A stretch of 64,000 nucleotides of DNA from Pseudomonas sp. QS1027 (GCF_002814235.1 NZ_PHSU01000005.1:1-64000), one strand, 5' to 3'. Positions 36,458 to 49,116 are shown, counted from the first letter of the stretch. Made by a program: numbers and translations. Notes: generated by a model not told the origin, from the letters alone.

Positions 36458-38122
36458 ATGGCGTACTACCGCACTCCTCACGACGTGACCACCCTGCCCG
36501 CTTGGCAGGCGTTGAACCAACACCGCGACAACATGCACGACTTCAGCATGCGCGAAGCTTTCAATGCCGATCCGCAGCGTTTCAATCAATTCACCCTCAG
36601 CAGCTGCGGGTTGTTCCTCGATTACTCCAAGAACCTGATCACCCAGGAAACCCGCAACCTGCTGGTGGGCCTGGCCAATGAAGTCGACCTGCAAGGCGCG
36701 ATCAAGTCGCTGTTTGCCGGCGAACTGGTCAACGCCTCCGAAGGTCGTCCAGCCCTGCACACCGCCCTGCGCCGCCCGGTGGGCGACAAGCTCTCGGTCA
36801 ACGGCGTCAACGTGATGCCCGACGTGCACAAAGTGCTGAACCAGATGACCGAGCTGGTCGGGAAAATCCACGACGGCCTTTGGCGCGGCTACAGCGAGAA
36901 GCCGATCACCGACGTGGTGAACATCGGTATCGGGGGTTCGTTCCTGGGCCCGGAACTGGTTTCCGAGGCATTGCTGTCCTACGCCCATAAAGGCGTGCGC
37001 TGCCATTACCTGGCGAATATCGATGGCAGTGAGTTCCACGAGCTGTCCGCCAAGATCCGCGCCGAGACCACCCTGTTCATCGTCTCGTCGAAAACCTTCA
37101 CCACCCTTGAAACCCTGAAGAACGCCCGTGCCGCCCGTGACTGGTATCTGGCCCAGGGCGGCTCCGAGGCGGAGCTGTACAAGCACTTCATCGCGGTCTC
37201 GAGCAACAATGCCGCGGCCGTGGCCTTCGGCATCCGTGAAGAGAACATCTTCCCGATGTGGGACTGGGTCGGCGGGCGTTACTCGCTGTGGTCGGCCATC
37301 GGCTTGCCGATCGCCCTGGCCATCGGCATGTCGAACTTCAAGGAACTGCTGTCCGGCGCCTACACCATGGACCAGCATTTCCAGACCGCGCCGTTCGAAC
37401 AGAACATGCCGGTGCTGCTGGCCCTGCTCGGTGTCTGGTATGGCAACTTCTGGGGTGCGCAGAGCCATGCGATCCTGCCGTACGACCATTACCTGCGCAA
37501 CATCACCAAGCACCTGCAACAGCTGGACATGGAATCCAACGGCAAGAGCGTGCGCCAGGACGGCACGCCGGTGTCCACCGATACCGGCCCGGTGATCTGG
37601 GGCGGCGTCGGCTGCAACGGCCAGCATGCGTACCACCAGTTGCTGCACCAGGGCACCCAGTTGATCCCGGCCGACTTTATCGTGCCGATCGTCAGCTTCA
37701 ACCCGGTCGCCGACCACCACCAGTGGCTGTACGCCAACTGCCTGTCGCAGAGCCAGGCGCTGATGCTCGGCAAGACCCGCGACGAAGCGGAACGTGAGCT
37801 GCGTGACAAGGGCCTGAGCGAAGACGAGGTGCAGAAACTGGCACCGCACAAGGTGATCCCGGGCAACCGTCCGAGCAACACCCTGGTGGTCGAACGCATC
37901 AGCCCCCGTCGTCTCGGCGCCCTGGTGGCGATGTACGAACACAAGGTCTTCGTGCAGAGCGTGATCTGGGGCATCAACGCCTTCGATCAGTGGGGTGTGG
38001 AGCTGGGCAAGGAGCTGGGCAAGGGCGTCTACAACCGCCTGACCGGCAGCGAAGAGTCTTCGGCCGAAGATGCTTCGACCCAGGGCCTGATCAACTACTT
38101 CCGCGGTCGTCATCGCGGTTGA
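36458..38122 (+). CDS. pgi: Glucose-6-phosphate isomerase
   Basis: This 554-residue enzyme interconverts glucose and fructose 6-phosphate. Family signatures are [28 protein letters not shown] and the C-terminal [19 protein letters not shown] chose the ATG at 36458 because AAAGGAAACC precedes it; the longer frame adds 39 unlike residues. In Pseudomonas it works mainly in the cyclic Entner-Doudoroff/gluconeogenic direction. The 249-base gap upstream shows no gene. Confidence 0.97.
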   Translation: MAYYRTPHDVTTLPAWQALNQHRDNMHDFSMREAFNADPQRFNQFTLSSCGLFLDYSKNLITQETRNLLVGLANEVDLQGAIKSLFAGELVNASEGRPALHTALRRPVGDKLSVNGVNVMPDVHKVLNQMTELVGKIHDGLWRGYSEKPITDVVNIGIGGSFLGPELVSEALLSYAHKGVRCHYLANIDGSEFHELSAKIRAETTLFIVSSKTFTTLETLKNARAARDWYLAQGGSEAELYKHFIAVSSNNAAAVAFGIREENIFPMWDWVGGRYSLWSAIGLPIALAIGMSNFKELLSGAYTMDQHFQTAPFEQNMPVLLALLGVWYGNFWGAQSHAILPYDHYLRNITKHLQQLDMESNGKSVRQDGTPVSTDTGPVIWGGVGCNGQHAYHQLLHQGTQLIPADFIVPIVSFNPVADHHQWLYANCLSQSQALMLGKTRDEAERELRDKGLSEDEVQKLAPHKVIPGNRPSNTLVVERISPRRLGALVAMYEHKVFVQSVIWGINAFDQWGVELGKELGKGVYNRLTGSEESSAEDASTQGLINYFRGRHRG

Positions 38123-38231
38123 TCGCACTATCCCGGGCAGACATATCTGCCCGGGATGTCACTGAAGCTTGAACCCCTCCTCAACAGAGCGCACCCTTGA
38201 GACTTGTCGTAGACAAGAACAAGGAAACGCC

Positions 38232-40169
<1,938 letters not shown>

Positions 40170-40215
40170 ACCCCGGGCGGTGAATGCTGTTCGCCGCCCT
40201 ACTGACCGAGCCAGC

Positions 40216-41088
40216 ATGGAATTCCTTCGCAGCCGCATCGAAACCCAGCTCATGAGCCTGACCGGCCTCTCCCTGGGCATGCTCGACCTGGAAAACCCCA
40301 AGGGCGACCCCGGCCTCTTCGGCCCGGACTCGGTGAGCTGGCAGGTCCATGGCGACTTCAGCAGCATGCTGATCGGCGGCATCAGCGCGCTGATGCTGCA
40401 AGCCCTGCATCCACTGGCCCTGGCCGGGGTCTGGGACCATTCGAACTTTCGCCAGGACATGCTCGGGCGCTTGCGCCGTACCAGCCAGTTCATTGCCGGG
40501 ACCACCTTCGGCTCGCGCAAGGACGCCGAATGGCTGATCGACAAGGTCCGCACCATCCATTTGCAGGTGGTCGGCACCGCGCCGGATGGCCGGCCCTACG
40601 CCGCCAGCGACCCGGAGCTGTTGACCTGGGTGCATGTGGCCGAGGTCAGCAGTTTTCTCAAGGCCCACCTGCGCTACCGCAACCCGAACCTGTCGCCGGA
40701 GGACCAGGACCGCTACTACGATGAAATCGCCGTGATCGCCGAACGCCTGGGCGCACAGAACGTACCGCGCTCACGCCAGGCCATCGCCGACTACCTGCAA
40801 CGCATGCGCCCGCAACTGCTCTGCGATGCCCGCAGCCGCGAGGTCTTGCGCCTGCTGTTGGCCGCCCCCGCGCCAAGCCGTCTGGCCCAGCCGTTCGGCA
40901 ACCTGATGATGCAGGCCGGTATCGACCTGCTGCCGGACTGGGCCGGCGAGATGCTCGGCCAGTCGCAAAACCCGCTGCAACGCCAGGTCATCCGGGCCGG
41001 CGTCAAGCGCAGCGCGCCGTTGTTGCGCTGGGCCATGCGCAACGGCTCCGCCCAGCGCGCCAAACGCCGCATGGGCCTGATCCCCTGA
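40216..41088 (+). CDS. Oxygenase MpaB family protein (DUF2236)
   Basis: This 290-residue protein matches the DUF2236/MpaB family (HPLALAGVWDHSNFRQDMLG, TWVHVAEVSSFL). Relatives include the latex-clearing protein Lcp, which binds heme, and fungal MpaB; the heme ligands and substrate here are not established. There is no signal peptide. I chose the ATG at 40216; it starts MEFLRSRIETQ. It follows acs by 46 bases and precedes a methyltransferase gene on the same strand. Confidence 0.85.
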   Translation: MEFLRSRIETQLMSLTGLSLGMLDLENPKGDPGLFGPDSVSWQVHGDFSSMLIGGISALMLQALHPLALAGVWDHSNFRQDMLGRLRRTSQFIAGTTFGSRKDAEWLIDKVRTIHLQVVGTAPDGRPYAASDPELLTWVHVAEVSSFLKAHLRYRNPNLSPEDQDRYYDEIAVIAERLGAQNVPRSRQAIADYLQRMRPQLLCDARSREVLRLLLAAPAPSRLAQPFGNLMMQAGIDLLPDWAGEMLGQSQNPLQRQVIRAGVKRSAPLLRWAMRNGSAQRAKRRMGLIP

Positions 41089-41134
41089 AGGCTGGTAAAC
41101 TCCCGCGCCAAATCCGACCCCCAAGGCGCCGAGC

Positions 41135-42151
41135 ATGTCTTCCTTGAACCAGGCGCTGCGCGCCGCCCTCGACCATCGCCAGGCACTGCTCGCCGAGCTG
41201 CACAGCCAGGGCACCGATTGCTATCGCCTGTTCCACGGCAGCCAGGAAGGTGCCGGCGGCCTGACCATCGACCGCTACGGCCCGCAGTTGATGGTGCAGA
41301 CCTTCCACCAGACCCTGGAACGCGAAGACCTGCTCGCCCTGCACGCGGCGATCAACCAGCACCTGGAACTGGACACCCTGCTGGTCTACAACGACCGCTC
41401 CCGGGGCAACTCGCGGATCGATCGTGAAGACCCGGTCTATCGTGCCGACGAGGCCGCCCTCGCCGACCTGGTGGGCCATGAAGGCGGCTTGAACTATCGC
41501 GTCCGTGGCCGCCACGCCGGCCAGGACCCGCTGCTGTTCCTCGACCTGCGCAACGCCCGTGCCTGGGTTCGCCAGCACAGTGCCGGCAAGCGCGTGCTGA
41601 ACCTCTTCGCCTACACCTGCGGCGTCGGCCTCAGCGCCGCGGCCGGCGGTGCCCGGGAGGTCTGCAACCTGGACTTCGCCGAGGGCAACCTGGCGGTCGG
41701 CCGGGAGAACGGCCAGCTCAATCCACACCTGCCGCAGATGGACTTCATCCAGTCCGACTACTTCCCCGCCATCCGCCAGCTCGCCGGCCTGCCCATCAGC
41801 CAGCGCCGTGGCCAGAAGCTGCCCAGCTATCAGCGCCTGGAACAGCGCCAGTACGACCTGGTGCTGCTCGACCCGCCGGCCTGGGCCAAGAGCGCCTTCG
41901 GTACCGTCGACCTGCTGCGCGACTACCAGAGCCTGCTCAAGCCGGCCCTGCTGGCGACCGCCGACAACGGTGTGCTGATCTGCTGCAACAACCTGGCGAA
42001 AGTCAGCCTGGAAGACTGGCGTGAACAGGTCCTGCGTTGCGCGGAAAAAGCCGGGCGTCCGGTGCGTGAATGGCAAGTGCTGGCGCCCGCCGCCGACTTC
42101 CCCTCCCGTGACCTGCAACCGCCGCTGAAGACCCTGGTTCTGCACCTGTAG
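41135..42151 (+). CDS. RlmI-like class I SAM-dependent methyltransferase without PUA domain
   Basis: This 338-residue protein has an N-terminal beta-rich part, then a Rossmann methyltransferase with FAYTCGVGLSAAAGG (SAM loop) and DPPAW followed by CCNN. These match RlmI/RlmK rRNA (cytosine-5)-type enzymes, but an obvious PUA domain is missing, so the target is uncertain. CDS starts at an ATG two codons into a run that ends the preceding gap; no strong ribosome binding site is seen, though AAGGCG is near. Confidence 0.87.
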   Translation: MSSLNQALRAALDHRQALLAELHSQGTDCYRLFHGSQEGAGGLTIDRYGPQLMVQTFHQTLEREDLLALHAAINQHLELDTLLVYNDRSRGNSRIDREDPVYRADEAALADLVGHEGGLNYRVRGRHAGQDPLLFLDLRNARAWVRQHSAGKRVLNLFAYTCGVGLSAAAGGAREVCNLDFAEGNLAVGRENGQLNPHLPQMDFIQSDYFPAIRQLAGLPISQRRGQKLPSYQRLEQRQYDLVLLDPPAWAKSAFGTVDLLRDYQSLLKPALLATADNGVLICCNNLAKVSLEDWREQVLRCAEKAGRPVREWQVLAPAADFPSRDLQPPLKTLVLHL

Positions 42152-42259
42152 CAATGACTCGCAAACGCCCACTATTACGCCGCAACAAGGGGCTTGCTTC
42201 GGAACTGCAAACGCATGCCATACTCCAAGGCACCTCCACCAAGAGAGACGACGCCTCAC

Positions 42260-45187
42260 ATGCCCAAAGGATTGAAACGCGCCCTCGGCGCCTTGTTGAC
42301 CGGCCTCGCGCTGTATACCGTGCTCGGGTTCCTGATTATCCCCGGTGTTGGCCTGCGTATCGCCAACCAGCAGCTGGCGCACTACGCCACGGTGCCCGCC
42401 AGCCTGCAGCGCCTGGAGTTCAATCCCTTCAGTCTCGAACTGACCCTGTGGGGCCTGAATATCGGTGAACCGGGCAAGGAGCAGGTCGCGTTCGAGCGTC
42501 TCTATGTCAACCTGCAGATCGACAGTCTCTGGACCCACGCCCTGCACCTGGCCGATATCCAGCTGGACAAGCCCAACACCGAGGTGACGTTCAGCAAGGA
42601 CGGCACCCTGAACCTCGCCCAGCTGTTCAAGCTGCCACCGAGTGAGCCGACCCCGGCCGACCCCAACGGCAAGCCGTTCCCGGTGCGCATCGACCAGATC
42701 GAACTGGCCGGCGGCCGCCTGCATTTCCAGGACCTGCGCCCCAGCGAGCCAATCGAGTTCACCTACACGCCGATGGACCTGGCGCTGAAGAACCTCAGCA
42801 CCCTGCCGGAAGACAACGCCGACATGACCCTGGTGGCCATCGGCGGCGACAGCGGACGGATCGACTGGAAAGGTAACCTCAGCCTGGTACCGATCGCTTC
42901 CGAGGGCTCGCTCAAGATCACCGACAGCCATATGAAAGGCTGGTGGCCTTATGTGCGCGATACCCTGCCACTGGTGCTGGAGGACGGTGTCGTCAACCTC
43001 AGCACCGACTACAAGTTCAGCCTCGCCAAAGACACCGAGCTGCTGCTGAACAACACCGCCGTCAGCGTTGCTCCTTTCGCCATGAACGCGCCGGATGGAC
43101 GCCCGCTGGTACGCCTGGAGCGCCTGGACGTCAGTGAAACCAGCATCGACCTGGCCAAACAACAGGTCGTGGTCGGCAAGATCCGCAGCAACAAACTCGA
43201 AACCTGGGCCGCCCGCGAGAAGGACGGGCAACTCGACTGGCAGAAACTCTTCGCCGCGCAACCGGCCAAACCGGCCCCCAAGGAAGCACCGGCCGCCTCC
43301 GACGCCCCCAAGGCTGAACCGCCGGCGCCGAGCAAGCCGTGGCAGGTCCTGCTCAAGGACGTGCAACTGCGCGACTACCGCGTGCACCTGGCTGACCGCG
43401 CGCCGAAAACCCAGGTGGCCCTGGAGCTCGGTCCACTGAACCTGGACCTGGAAAACTTCGACAGCCTCAACCAGTCGCCCTTCACCCTCAAGCTCGACAC
43501 CGGGCTGGGCAAGCAGGGCAAGATCCTCGCCAGCGGCGAAGTCAACCTGAGCCCGATCAGCGCCAAGCTCAAGGTCAATACCCAGGACATCGACCTGCGG
43601 GTGGCCCAGGCCTATGTCGAGCCGTTCATGCGCCTGGAAGTGCGCAGCGGCATGCTCGGCAGCGACCTTGCGGTCAATCTGAAAAGCGTCGACCCGCTGG
43701 CCTTCAGCGTTACCGGCAAGGCCCAGGTCGATCAGTTGCAGACCCTCGACACCCTCAAGAGCCGCGACTTCGTGAAGTGGCAGAAACTGACGATCGATGG
43801 CCTGAACTATCAGCACGGTGAAAGCCTGTCGATCGACAAGGTCAACCTGCTGCAACCCTATGCCCGGTTCATGATCAATGACGATCGCACCACCAACATC
43901 GATGACCTGCTGATCCCGCAACCGCCCGCAAGCAAGTCGGCGGAAAAAGCCAAGGCGCAACCCACGGCATCCAGCAGCAAGCCGCTGGGTATCCACGTTG
44001 GCGGTATTGCCATCAATGACGGCTCGGCCAACTTTGCCGACTTCAGCCTGACCCCCCACTTCGCTACTGCGGTCCAGCAGCTCAACGGCCAGATCGGCAC
44101 CATCGACAGCCGCCAGCCGAAACCTGCCGGCGTCGATATCAACGGCAAGGTCGATCGTTATGCGCCGGTGACCATCAAGGGCGCGGTGAACCCGTTCGAC
44201 CCGATGGCCAGCCTGGATATCGCCACCAGCTTCAAGCGCGTCGAACTGACCACGCTGACCCCCTACTCCGGCAAGTTCGCCGGCTACCGCATCCGCAAGG
44301 GCCGGCTCAATCTCGACGTGCACTACCTGATCACCAAGGGCCAGTTGAAAGCCGAAAACAAACTGGTGGTCGAACAACTGCAACTGGGTGAGAAGGTCGA
44401 CAGCCCGGATGCCGTGGACCTGCCGATCAAGCTGGCGATTGCCCTGCTCAAGGACTCCGACGGCAACATCTCCATCGAACTGCCGGTGAGCGGCGACCTC
44501 AACAACCCGCAGTTCAGCGTGATGCCGATCATCTGGCAGACCCTGCGCAACCTGATCGTGCGGGCCGCCACGGCGCCCTTCAAGTTTATTGGCGGTCTGA
44601 TCTCCGGCGGCGACTCCCAGGACCTCAGCAACGTGTCCTTTGCCCCTGGCTCCAGCGAGCTGAGCAGCGATGCCCAGTCGTCCCTGACCAAGCTGGCGGC
44701 GGCCCTGAAGGAGCGTCCCAACCTGCGCCTGGAAATCGAAGGCACCGCCGCCCAGAGCAGTGACGGCGCGTTGATCGCCCAGCAGCGCCTGGATCGCGAA
44801 TACCAGGCCACTTACTACAAGATGCTCCAGCGTCGCGGTGACAAGGTACCCGCCCAGGCCTCGATGATCCAGGTGCCGGAAGGAGAGAAAGCGCCGATGC
44901 TCGAAGGCATCTACCGCACCCTGCTCAAGCAGCAACCGCCTGCCGAATGGGCCAAGCTGGGTAACGACGAACGTAGCGCCAAACTGAAAGCCGGGGTGAT
45001 CACCGCCTGGAGCGGCAATGAGCCGCTGCTGCGCAAGCTCGGCCAAGACCGCGCCAGCAGCATCAAGGACTTCCTCGTGGACAAGGGCCAGTTGGCCGAT
45101 GACCGCGTGTACCTCATTGACGCGAACCTCGGCGAGGCGCAAGGCGATGGCCGCGTCGTCACCCCATTGCATCTGGATAGCGAGTAA
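42260..45187 (+). CDS. Large DUF748 envelope protein with a C-terminal OmpA-like segment
   Basis: This 975-residue protein has one N-terminal membrane anchor (ALGALLTGLALYTVLGFLIIP, about residues 9-29 as read) and a long beta-rich body of DUF748/AsmA-like type, followed by a C-terminal region resembling an OmpA-type fold (FAPGSSELSSDAQSSLTKLAAALKERP). AsmA-like proteins bridge or modify lipids between membranes; that role is inferred here. A Pro/Ala-rich linker lies near residues 333-355. I chose the ATG at 42260, with AGAGAGACG upstream. DUF2845 follows by two bases. Confidence 0.83.
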   Translation: MPKGLKRALGALLTGLALYTVLGFLIIPGVGLRIANQQLAHYATVPASLQRLEFNPFSLELTLWGLNIGEPGKEQVAFERLYVNLQIDSLWTHALHLADIQLDKPNTEVTFSKDGTLNLAQLFKLPPSEPTPADPNGKPFPVRIDQIELAGGRLHFQDLRPSEPIEFTYTPMDLALKNLSTLPEDNADMTLVAIGGDSGRIDWKGNLSLVPIASEGSLKITDSHMKGWWPYVRDTLPLVLEDGVVNLSTDYKFSLAKDTELLLNNTAVSVAPFAMNAPDGRPLVRLERLDVSETSIDLAKQQVVVGKIRSNKLETWAAREKDGQLDWQKLFAAQPAKPAPKEAPAASDAPKAEPPAPSKPWQVLLKDVQLRDYRVHLADRAPKTQVALELGPLNLDLENFDSLNQSPFTLKLDTGLGKQGKILASGEVNLSPISAKLKVNTQDIDLRVAQAYVEPFMRLEVRSGMLGSDLAVNLKSVDPLAFSVTGKAQVDQLQTLDTLKSRDFVKWQKLTIDGLNYQHGESLSIDKVNLLQPYARFMINDDRTTNIDDLLIPQPPASKSAEKAKAQPTASSSKPLGIHVGGIAINDGSANFADFSLTPHFATAVQQLNGQIGTIDSRQPKPAGVDINGKVDRYAPVTIKGAVNPFDPMASLDIATSFKRVELTTLTPYSGKFAGYRIRKGRLNLDVHYLITKGQLKAENKLVVEQLQLGEKVDSPDAVDLPIKLAIALLKDSDGNISIELPVSGDLNNPQFSVMPIIWQTLRNLIVRAATAPFKFIGGLISGGDSQDLSNVSFAPGSSELSSDAQSSLTKLAAALKERPNLRLEIEGTAAQSSDGALIAQQRLDREYQATYYKMLQRRGDKVPAQASMIQVPEGEKAPMLEGIYRTLLKQQPPAEWAKLGNDERSAKLKAGVITAWSGNEPLLRKLGQDRASSIKDFLVDKGQLADDRVYLIDANLGEAQGDGRVVTPLHLDSE

Positions 45188-45189
45188 GC

Positions 45190-45483
45190 ATGTTCAAGCC
45201 CGTGATGTTCGGCCTGGCGCTGGCGTTGCTCGCCGGCCAGGCCCAGGCCGACACCCTGCGTTGCGGTAGCCAGCTGATCAGTGTGGGGGACCGGAAGTCG
45301 GAGGTACTTGGCAAATGCGGCGAGCCGCGCTCCCAGGACCTGCTGGGCTATCAACGCAGCGTGGACCGCCGTGTCGAGGCGCCGATCGAAGAGTGGGTCT
45401 ATCCCCAGAGTGGCGGCATGGTCCAGTACCTGCGCTTTGTCGGCGGGCGCCTGGAGCGTATCGACAGCAAGCGCGGTAACTGA
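45190..45483 (+). CDS. Secreted DUF2845 protein
   Basis: This 97-residue protein has a signal peptide (MFKPVMFGLALALLAGQAQA) followed by the DUF2845 block LRCGSQLISVGDRKSEVLGKCGEP with two conserved cysteines that could form a disulfide. The function is unknown. It starts two bases after the DUF748 stop and is almost certainly in the same transcript. Confidence 0.86.
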   Translation: MFKPVMFGLALALLAGQAQADTLRCGSQLISVGDRKSEVLGKCGEPRSQDLLGYQRSVDRRVEAPIEEWVYPQSGGMVQYLRFVGGRLERIDSKRGN

Positions 45484-45495
45484 CGCCCCATAATA

Positions 45496-45527
45496 AAACA
45501 GGCCCCGACACACTGCGTCGGGGCCTG
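45496..45527 (-). terminator. Intrinsic terminator of the BON-domain gene
   Basis: An 11-bp stem CAGGCCCCGAC/GTCGGGGCCTG (45499-45509 with 45517-45527) is followed on the minus strand by TTTTATTAT, so it ends the BON gene; the symmetric stem may also act for the converging DUF2845 gene, though T residues are lacking there. Confidence 0.75.
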
Positions 45528-45634
45528 CGGTTGGTCACTCCCTGTGACCCATCACCTGAACCTCAAGGTTCGGCAAGCGTACTGCAACAGCACTTGCTTC
45601 CCCCTAAAGCGGGCTCAGGCGAGATCCATGAGCA

Positions 45635-46237
45635 TTACTCGGTTTTCAGGCCAGCGGCCGAAACGTCTCTGACACCTTTGATTTTCTTGGTGATGGCCAC
45701 TGCAGTGTCCTTCTGCGCGGAGGTCACCGGGGTCATGGACGACAGGGAAACCACACCTTTGTTGGTTTCAACCTTGATGTCGGTACCCGGAATGCCTTTT
45801 TCAGTCACCAGGTCTGCCTTCACTTTGGTAGTGATCCAAGTGTCGGAGGTCGACTCTTTGGCGTTGTCGATTTGGTCAGCGTGCGCGATACCACCGTCAA
45901 GCAGGCCGTCGGCCGATACCGCTGTAACACCCTTGATGCGCTTGGTGATATTGACAGCCATCGTTTTCTGAGCGTCGGAGATCTTCTCTTCCGAAGACAG
46001 GGAAACCACGCCGTTATTGGTTTCGACTTTGATCTTCGAACCCGGAATGCCTTTCTCGGTCAGCAAATCACTCTTCACCTTGGTCGTGATCCAGGTATCG
46101 GAGGTGGCTTGTTTGGCTTCAGTCACTTCACCAGTAGCCACGACCATAGGTGCCTGAGAGGTTTGAGCGAAGGCGGTATTGGCCATGGCCAAGGTCAGAG
46201 CGGTGGCAGTGGCGGCAGCGATAGCGAACGTCTTCAT
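45635..46237 (-). CDS. OsmY-like periplasmic protein with two BON domains
   Basis: This 200-residue protein has a signal peptide (MKTFAIAAATATALTLAMAN) and two BON domains that are near duplicates of each other (TWITTKVKSDLLTEKGIPGSK and TWITTKVKADLVTEKGIPGT). BON proteins bind lipids and are often stress induced; OsmY is the best-known relative. The two domains are more alike than usual, which suggests a recent internal duplication. GGAG precedes the ATG. Confidence 0.88.
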   Translation of the reverse strand: MKTFAIAAATATALTLAMANTAFAQTSQAPMVVATGEVTEAKQATSDTWITTKVKSDLLTEKGIPGSKIKVETNNGVVSLSSEEKISDAQKTMAVNITKRIKGVTAVSADGLLDGGIAHADQIDNAKESTSDTWITTKVKADLVTEKGIPGTDIKVETNKGVVSLSSMTPVTSAQKDTAVAITKKIKGVRDVSAAGLKTE

Positions 46238-46476
46238 ACAAGTAACTCCTGTTCTTCTGAAAAGTCTGCGCCTAGATCCTAGCGGCAGGGTTATCTGTAA
46301 GGTTGCAGGCGCTGTGCCAACCTATCGAAACAAAATAAATCCATATAAATCAATAAGTTAAAACAAACCGAAAAAATCGGAATCGTGCAGATTGCATGAC
46401 CGGCCGCCAAACTGCATGCAAGTTGCGGGTTTGCGCGACGAGCAACCCGCTGAAACTTCGAGCTTTTCCAGCACCC

Positions 46477-46507
46477 ATAAAAAAAGCACCCCGAAGGGTG
46501 CCTTTTC
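46477..46507 (-). terminator. Intrinsic terminator of pnp
   Basis: GGCACCC-TTCG-GGGTGC followed by seven T residues on the minus strand ends the pnp transcript and the superoperon. Confidence 0.9.
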
Positions 46508-46529
46508 TCAGCGTGAAGTCGAAGCGCGA

Positions 46530-48635
46530 TTAAACGCCCGACGCCTTGGCTGCTGCGACGTCCTTGATGGACAGCTTGATACGGCCGCGGTTGTCCACGT
46601 CCAGTACCAGCACTTCCACTTCCTGGCCTTCTTTCAGGATGTCGGTCACTTTCTCTACGCGAGCGTCGCTCAGCATGGAGATGTGCACCAGACCGTCCTT
46701 GCCTGGCAGGATGTTGACGAATGCGCCGAAGTCGACGATGCGCTCAACCTTACCGACGTAGATCTTGCCGATTTCAGCTTCCGCGGTGATGCCCAGAACG
46801 CGCTGACGTGCTGCTTCAGCCGCTTCCTTGGTTTCGCCGAAGATCTTGATCGAGCCGTCGTCTTCGATGTCGATCGAGGCCTTGGTCTCTTCACAGATCG
46901 CACGAATGGTCGCGCCGCCTTTACCGATGACATCACGGATTTTGTCGGTGTCGATTTTCATCGCGATCATGGTCGGAGCATTTTCCGACAGCTCGGTGCG
47001 GGACTGAGCAATGATCTGGTTCATCTGACCGAGGATGTTCAGGCGGGCTTCCAGGGCTTGGCCCAGCGCCTTTTCCATGATCTCTTCGGTGATGCCCTTG
47101 ATCTTGATGTCCATCTGCAGCGCGGTCACGCCTTTGGCGGTACCCGCTACCTTGAAGTCCATGTCGCCGAGGTGGTCTTCGTCACCCAGGATGTCGGTCA
47201 GGACGGCGAATTTATCGCCCTCTTTAACCAGACCCATGGCGATACCGGCAACCGGAGCCTTCATCGGCACACCAGCGTCCATCAGGGCCAGGGAAGCGCC
47301 ACAGACCGAAGCCATGGAGCTCGAACCGTTGGATTCGGTGATTTCCGAGACCACACGGATGGTGTACGGGAAGGTAGCGGCATCCGGCAGCATGGCCTGG
47401 ACCGAACGACGGGCCAGACGACCGTGACCGATTTCACGACGACCTGCACCGCCCATGCGACCACACTCGCCCACCGAGAACGGAGGGAAGTTGTAGTGCA
47501 GCATGAAGGGGTCTTTTTTCTCGCCTTCCAGGGTGTCCAGCAGCTGGGCGTCACGGGCAGTACCCAGGGTCGCGACAACCAGGGCCTGGGTTTCGCCACG
47601 GGTGAACAGGGCCGAACCGTGGGTCTTCGGCAGAACGCCGACTTCGATGTTCAGCGGACGGACGGTGCGCAGGTCGCGACCATCGATACGTGGCTTGCCG
47701 TTGACGATGTTTTCGCGAACGGTGCGGTATTCGATTTCGCCGAAAGCGGCTTTCACTTCGCTGGAAGAAGGCTGGCCTTCTTCACCGGACAGCTTGGCAA
47801 CCACCTGGTCTTTCAGCTCGCCCAGACGCGCGTAACGGTCGGCCTTGACGGTGATGGTGTAGGCCTGGGAGATCGCTTCGCCGAACTCGGCACGGATCGC
47901 GCCCAGCAGTGCGGTGGCTTCAGGGGCGGCAGCCCAGGTCCAGGTTGGCTTGGCAGCTTCGGCGGCCAGCTCTTTCACGGCCTGGATAACGACCTGGAAT
48001 TCGTCGTGGGCGAACAGTACGGCGCCCAGCATCTGGTCTTCGGTCAGCTCTTTGGCTTCCGATTCAACCATCAGTACCGCTTCCGAGGTACCGGCAACGA
48101 CCATGTCCAGGCTCGAAGCCTTCTGCTGCTCGTAAGTCGGGTTCAGCAGGTAGCCGGTGCTTTCGTGGAAAGCCACACGCGCGGCGCCGATCGGACCATC
48201 AAAAGGAATACCGGAGATGGCCAGGGCTGCCGAGGTACCGATCATCGCAGCGATGTCCGGATCGGTCTTCTTGCTGGTGGAAACGACGGTGCAGACAACC
48301 TGCACTTCGTTCATGAAACCTTCAGGGAACAGCGGGCGGATCGGACGGTCGATCAGGCGCGAAGTCAGGGTTTCTTTTTCGGAAGGACGGCCTTCACGCT
48401 TGAAGAAGCCACCAGGGATCTTGCCGGCAGCGTAGGTTTTTTCCTGGTAGTGCACGGACAGCGGGAAGAAGCCTTTGCTTGGATCCGCATGCTTGGCACC
48501 GACAACGGTCACCAATACGCTGACGTCGTCGTCAACGGTGACCAATACTGCGCCGGAAGCCTGACGGGCGATACGGCCTGTCTCGAGGGTGACGGTCGAC
48601 TGACCGAACTGGAATTTTTTGATAACCGGGTTCAC
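46530..48635 (-). CDS. pnp: Polynucleotide phosphorylase
   Basis: This 701-residue enzyme degrades RNA 3' to 5' using phosphate and is a core part of the degradosome. Two RNase PH-like domains flank a helical domain; the catalytic site lies in the second one, near [12 protein letters not shown] and later [20 protein letters not shown] ([14 protein letters not shown]) and S1 domains follow at the C-terminus (about 555-695). A hairpin between rpsO and pnp could be an RNase III-type control site. It is the last gene of the rimP-to-pnp superoperon. Confidence 0.98.
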   Translation of the reverse strand: MNPVIKKFQFGQSTVTLETGRIARQASGAVLVTVDDDVSVLVTVVGAKHADPSKGFFPLSVHYQEKTYAAGKIPGGFFKREGRPSEKETLTSRLIDRPIRPLFPEGFMNEVQVVCTVVSTSKKTDPDIAAMIGTSAALAISGIPFDGPIGAARVAFHESTGYLLNPTYEQQKASSLDMVVAGTSEAVLMVESEAKELTEDQMLGAVLFAHDEFQVVIQAVKELAAEAAKPTWTWAAAPEATALLGAIRAEFGEAISQAYTITVKADRYARLGELKDQVVAKLSGEEGQPSSSEVKAAFGEIEYRTVRENIVNGKPRIDGRDLRTVRPLNIEVGVLPKTHGSALFTRGETQALVVATLGTARDAQLLDTLEGEKKDPFMLHYNFPPFSVGECGRMGGAGRREIGHGRLARRSVQAMLPDAATFPYTIRVVSEITESNGSSSMASVCGASLALMDAGVPMKAPVAGIAMGLVKEGDKFAVLTDILGDEDHLGDMDFKVAGTAKGVTALQMDIKIKGITEEIMEKALGQALEARLNILGQMNQIIAQSRTELSENAPTMIAMKIDTDKIRDVIGKGGATIRAICEETKASIDIEDDGSIKIFGETKEAAEAARQRVLGITAEAEIGKIYVGKVERIVDFGAFVNILPGKDGLVHISMLSDARVEKVTDILKEGQEVEVLVLDVDNRGRIKLSIKDVAAAKASGV

Positions 48636-48785
48636 GGTGTCCTACCTTCTTTTGTGGCTCTTGGGGAACTTGTCTTCTTGCGAAATTCTTGGGCAACGCC
48701 GGGAATCGGCCCGACTGTCATTGTCCGGATGCTGTCTTCGGGTAAAGCAGGTGCTCAGATAAAACTAGAGGCTGGAAGCTTGCCA

Positions 48786-48812
48786 TGCGCCTGCGGGAAA
48801 CCCGCTGACGCA
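48786..48812 (-). other. Hairpin between rpsO and pnp
   Basis: TGCGCCTGCGGG and CCCGCTGACGCA form an imperfect 12-bp stem around AAA, 34 bases after the rpsO stop. No T-run follows, so it resembles an mRNA-processing or rpsO 3' stem more than a full terminator. Confidence 0.5.
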
Positions 48813-48846
48813 CAGCAAACAACCAACCTCATAGCGCAATCGCTGA

Positions 48847-49116
48847 TTAGCGACGCAGACCCAGGCGACCGATCAGAGCGCTGTAACGGCTCACGTCTTT
48901 GCCTTTCAGGTAGTCCAGCAGCTTGCGGCGCTGGTTAACCATGCGGATCAGACCACGACGGGAGTGGTGATCTTTACCGTTGGCCTTGAAGTGACCTTGC
49001 AGTTTGTTGATGTTGGCGGTCAGCAGTGCAACTTGCACTTCTGGCGAACCAGTATCACCAACGGCTTGCTGGTAGTCGGTAACGATTTGAGCTTTTTCTT
49101 CAACGCTGAGAGCCAT
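48847..49116 (-). CDS. rpsO: 30S ribosomal protein S15
   Basis: This 89-residue ribosomal protein has the conserved start [16 protein letters not shown] and the SHHSRRGL-type motif ([22 protein letters not shown]) that binds 16S rRNA at helix 22. Its length is canonical. In E. coli it represses its own translation by a pseudoknot in the leader; the 143-base leader here has an inverted repeat GAGACTGTTT/AAACAGTTTC (minus strand, about 49138-49162). Confidence 0.98.
   Translation of the reverse strand: MALSVEEKAQIVTDYQQAVGDTGSPEVQVALLTANINKLQGHFKANGKDHHSRRGLIRMVNQRRKLLDYLKGKDVSRYSALIGRLGLRR

Noticed and set aside
36335..38128. 597-codon open frame antisense to pgi
   Set aside because: Shadow of pgi, without domains.
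41003..45172. 1389-codon open frame on the minus strand under the DUF748 gene
   Set aside because: It runs antiparallel to a coding gene with a signal anchor and recognisable domains; its residues are Gln, Val, Gly and Leu rich without any domain. Codon position bias in GC-rich genes opens such frames.
46392..48938. 848-codon open frame antisense to pnp
   Set aside because: Shadow of pnp; extends across the pnp terminator and the rpsO gap.
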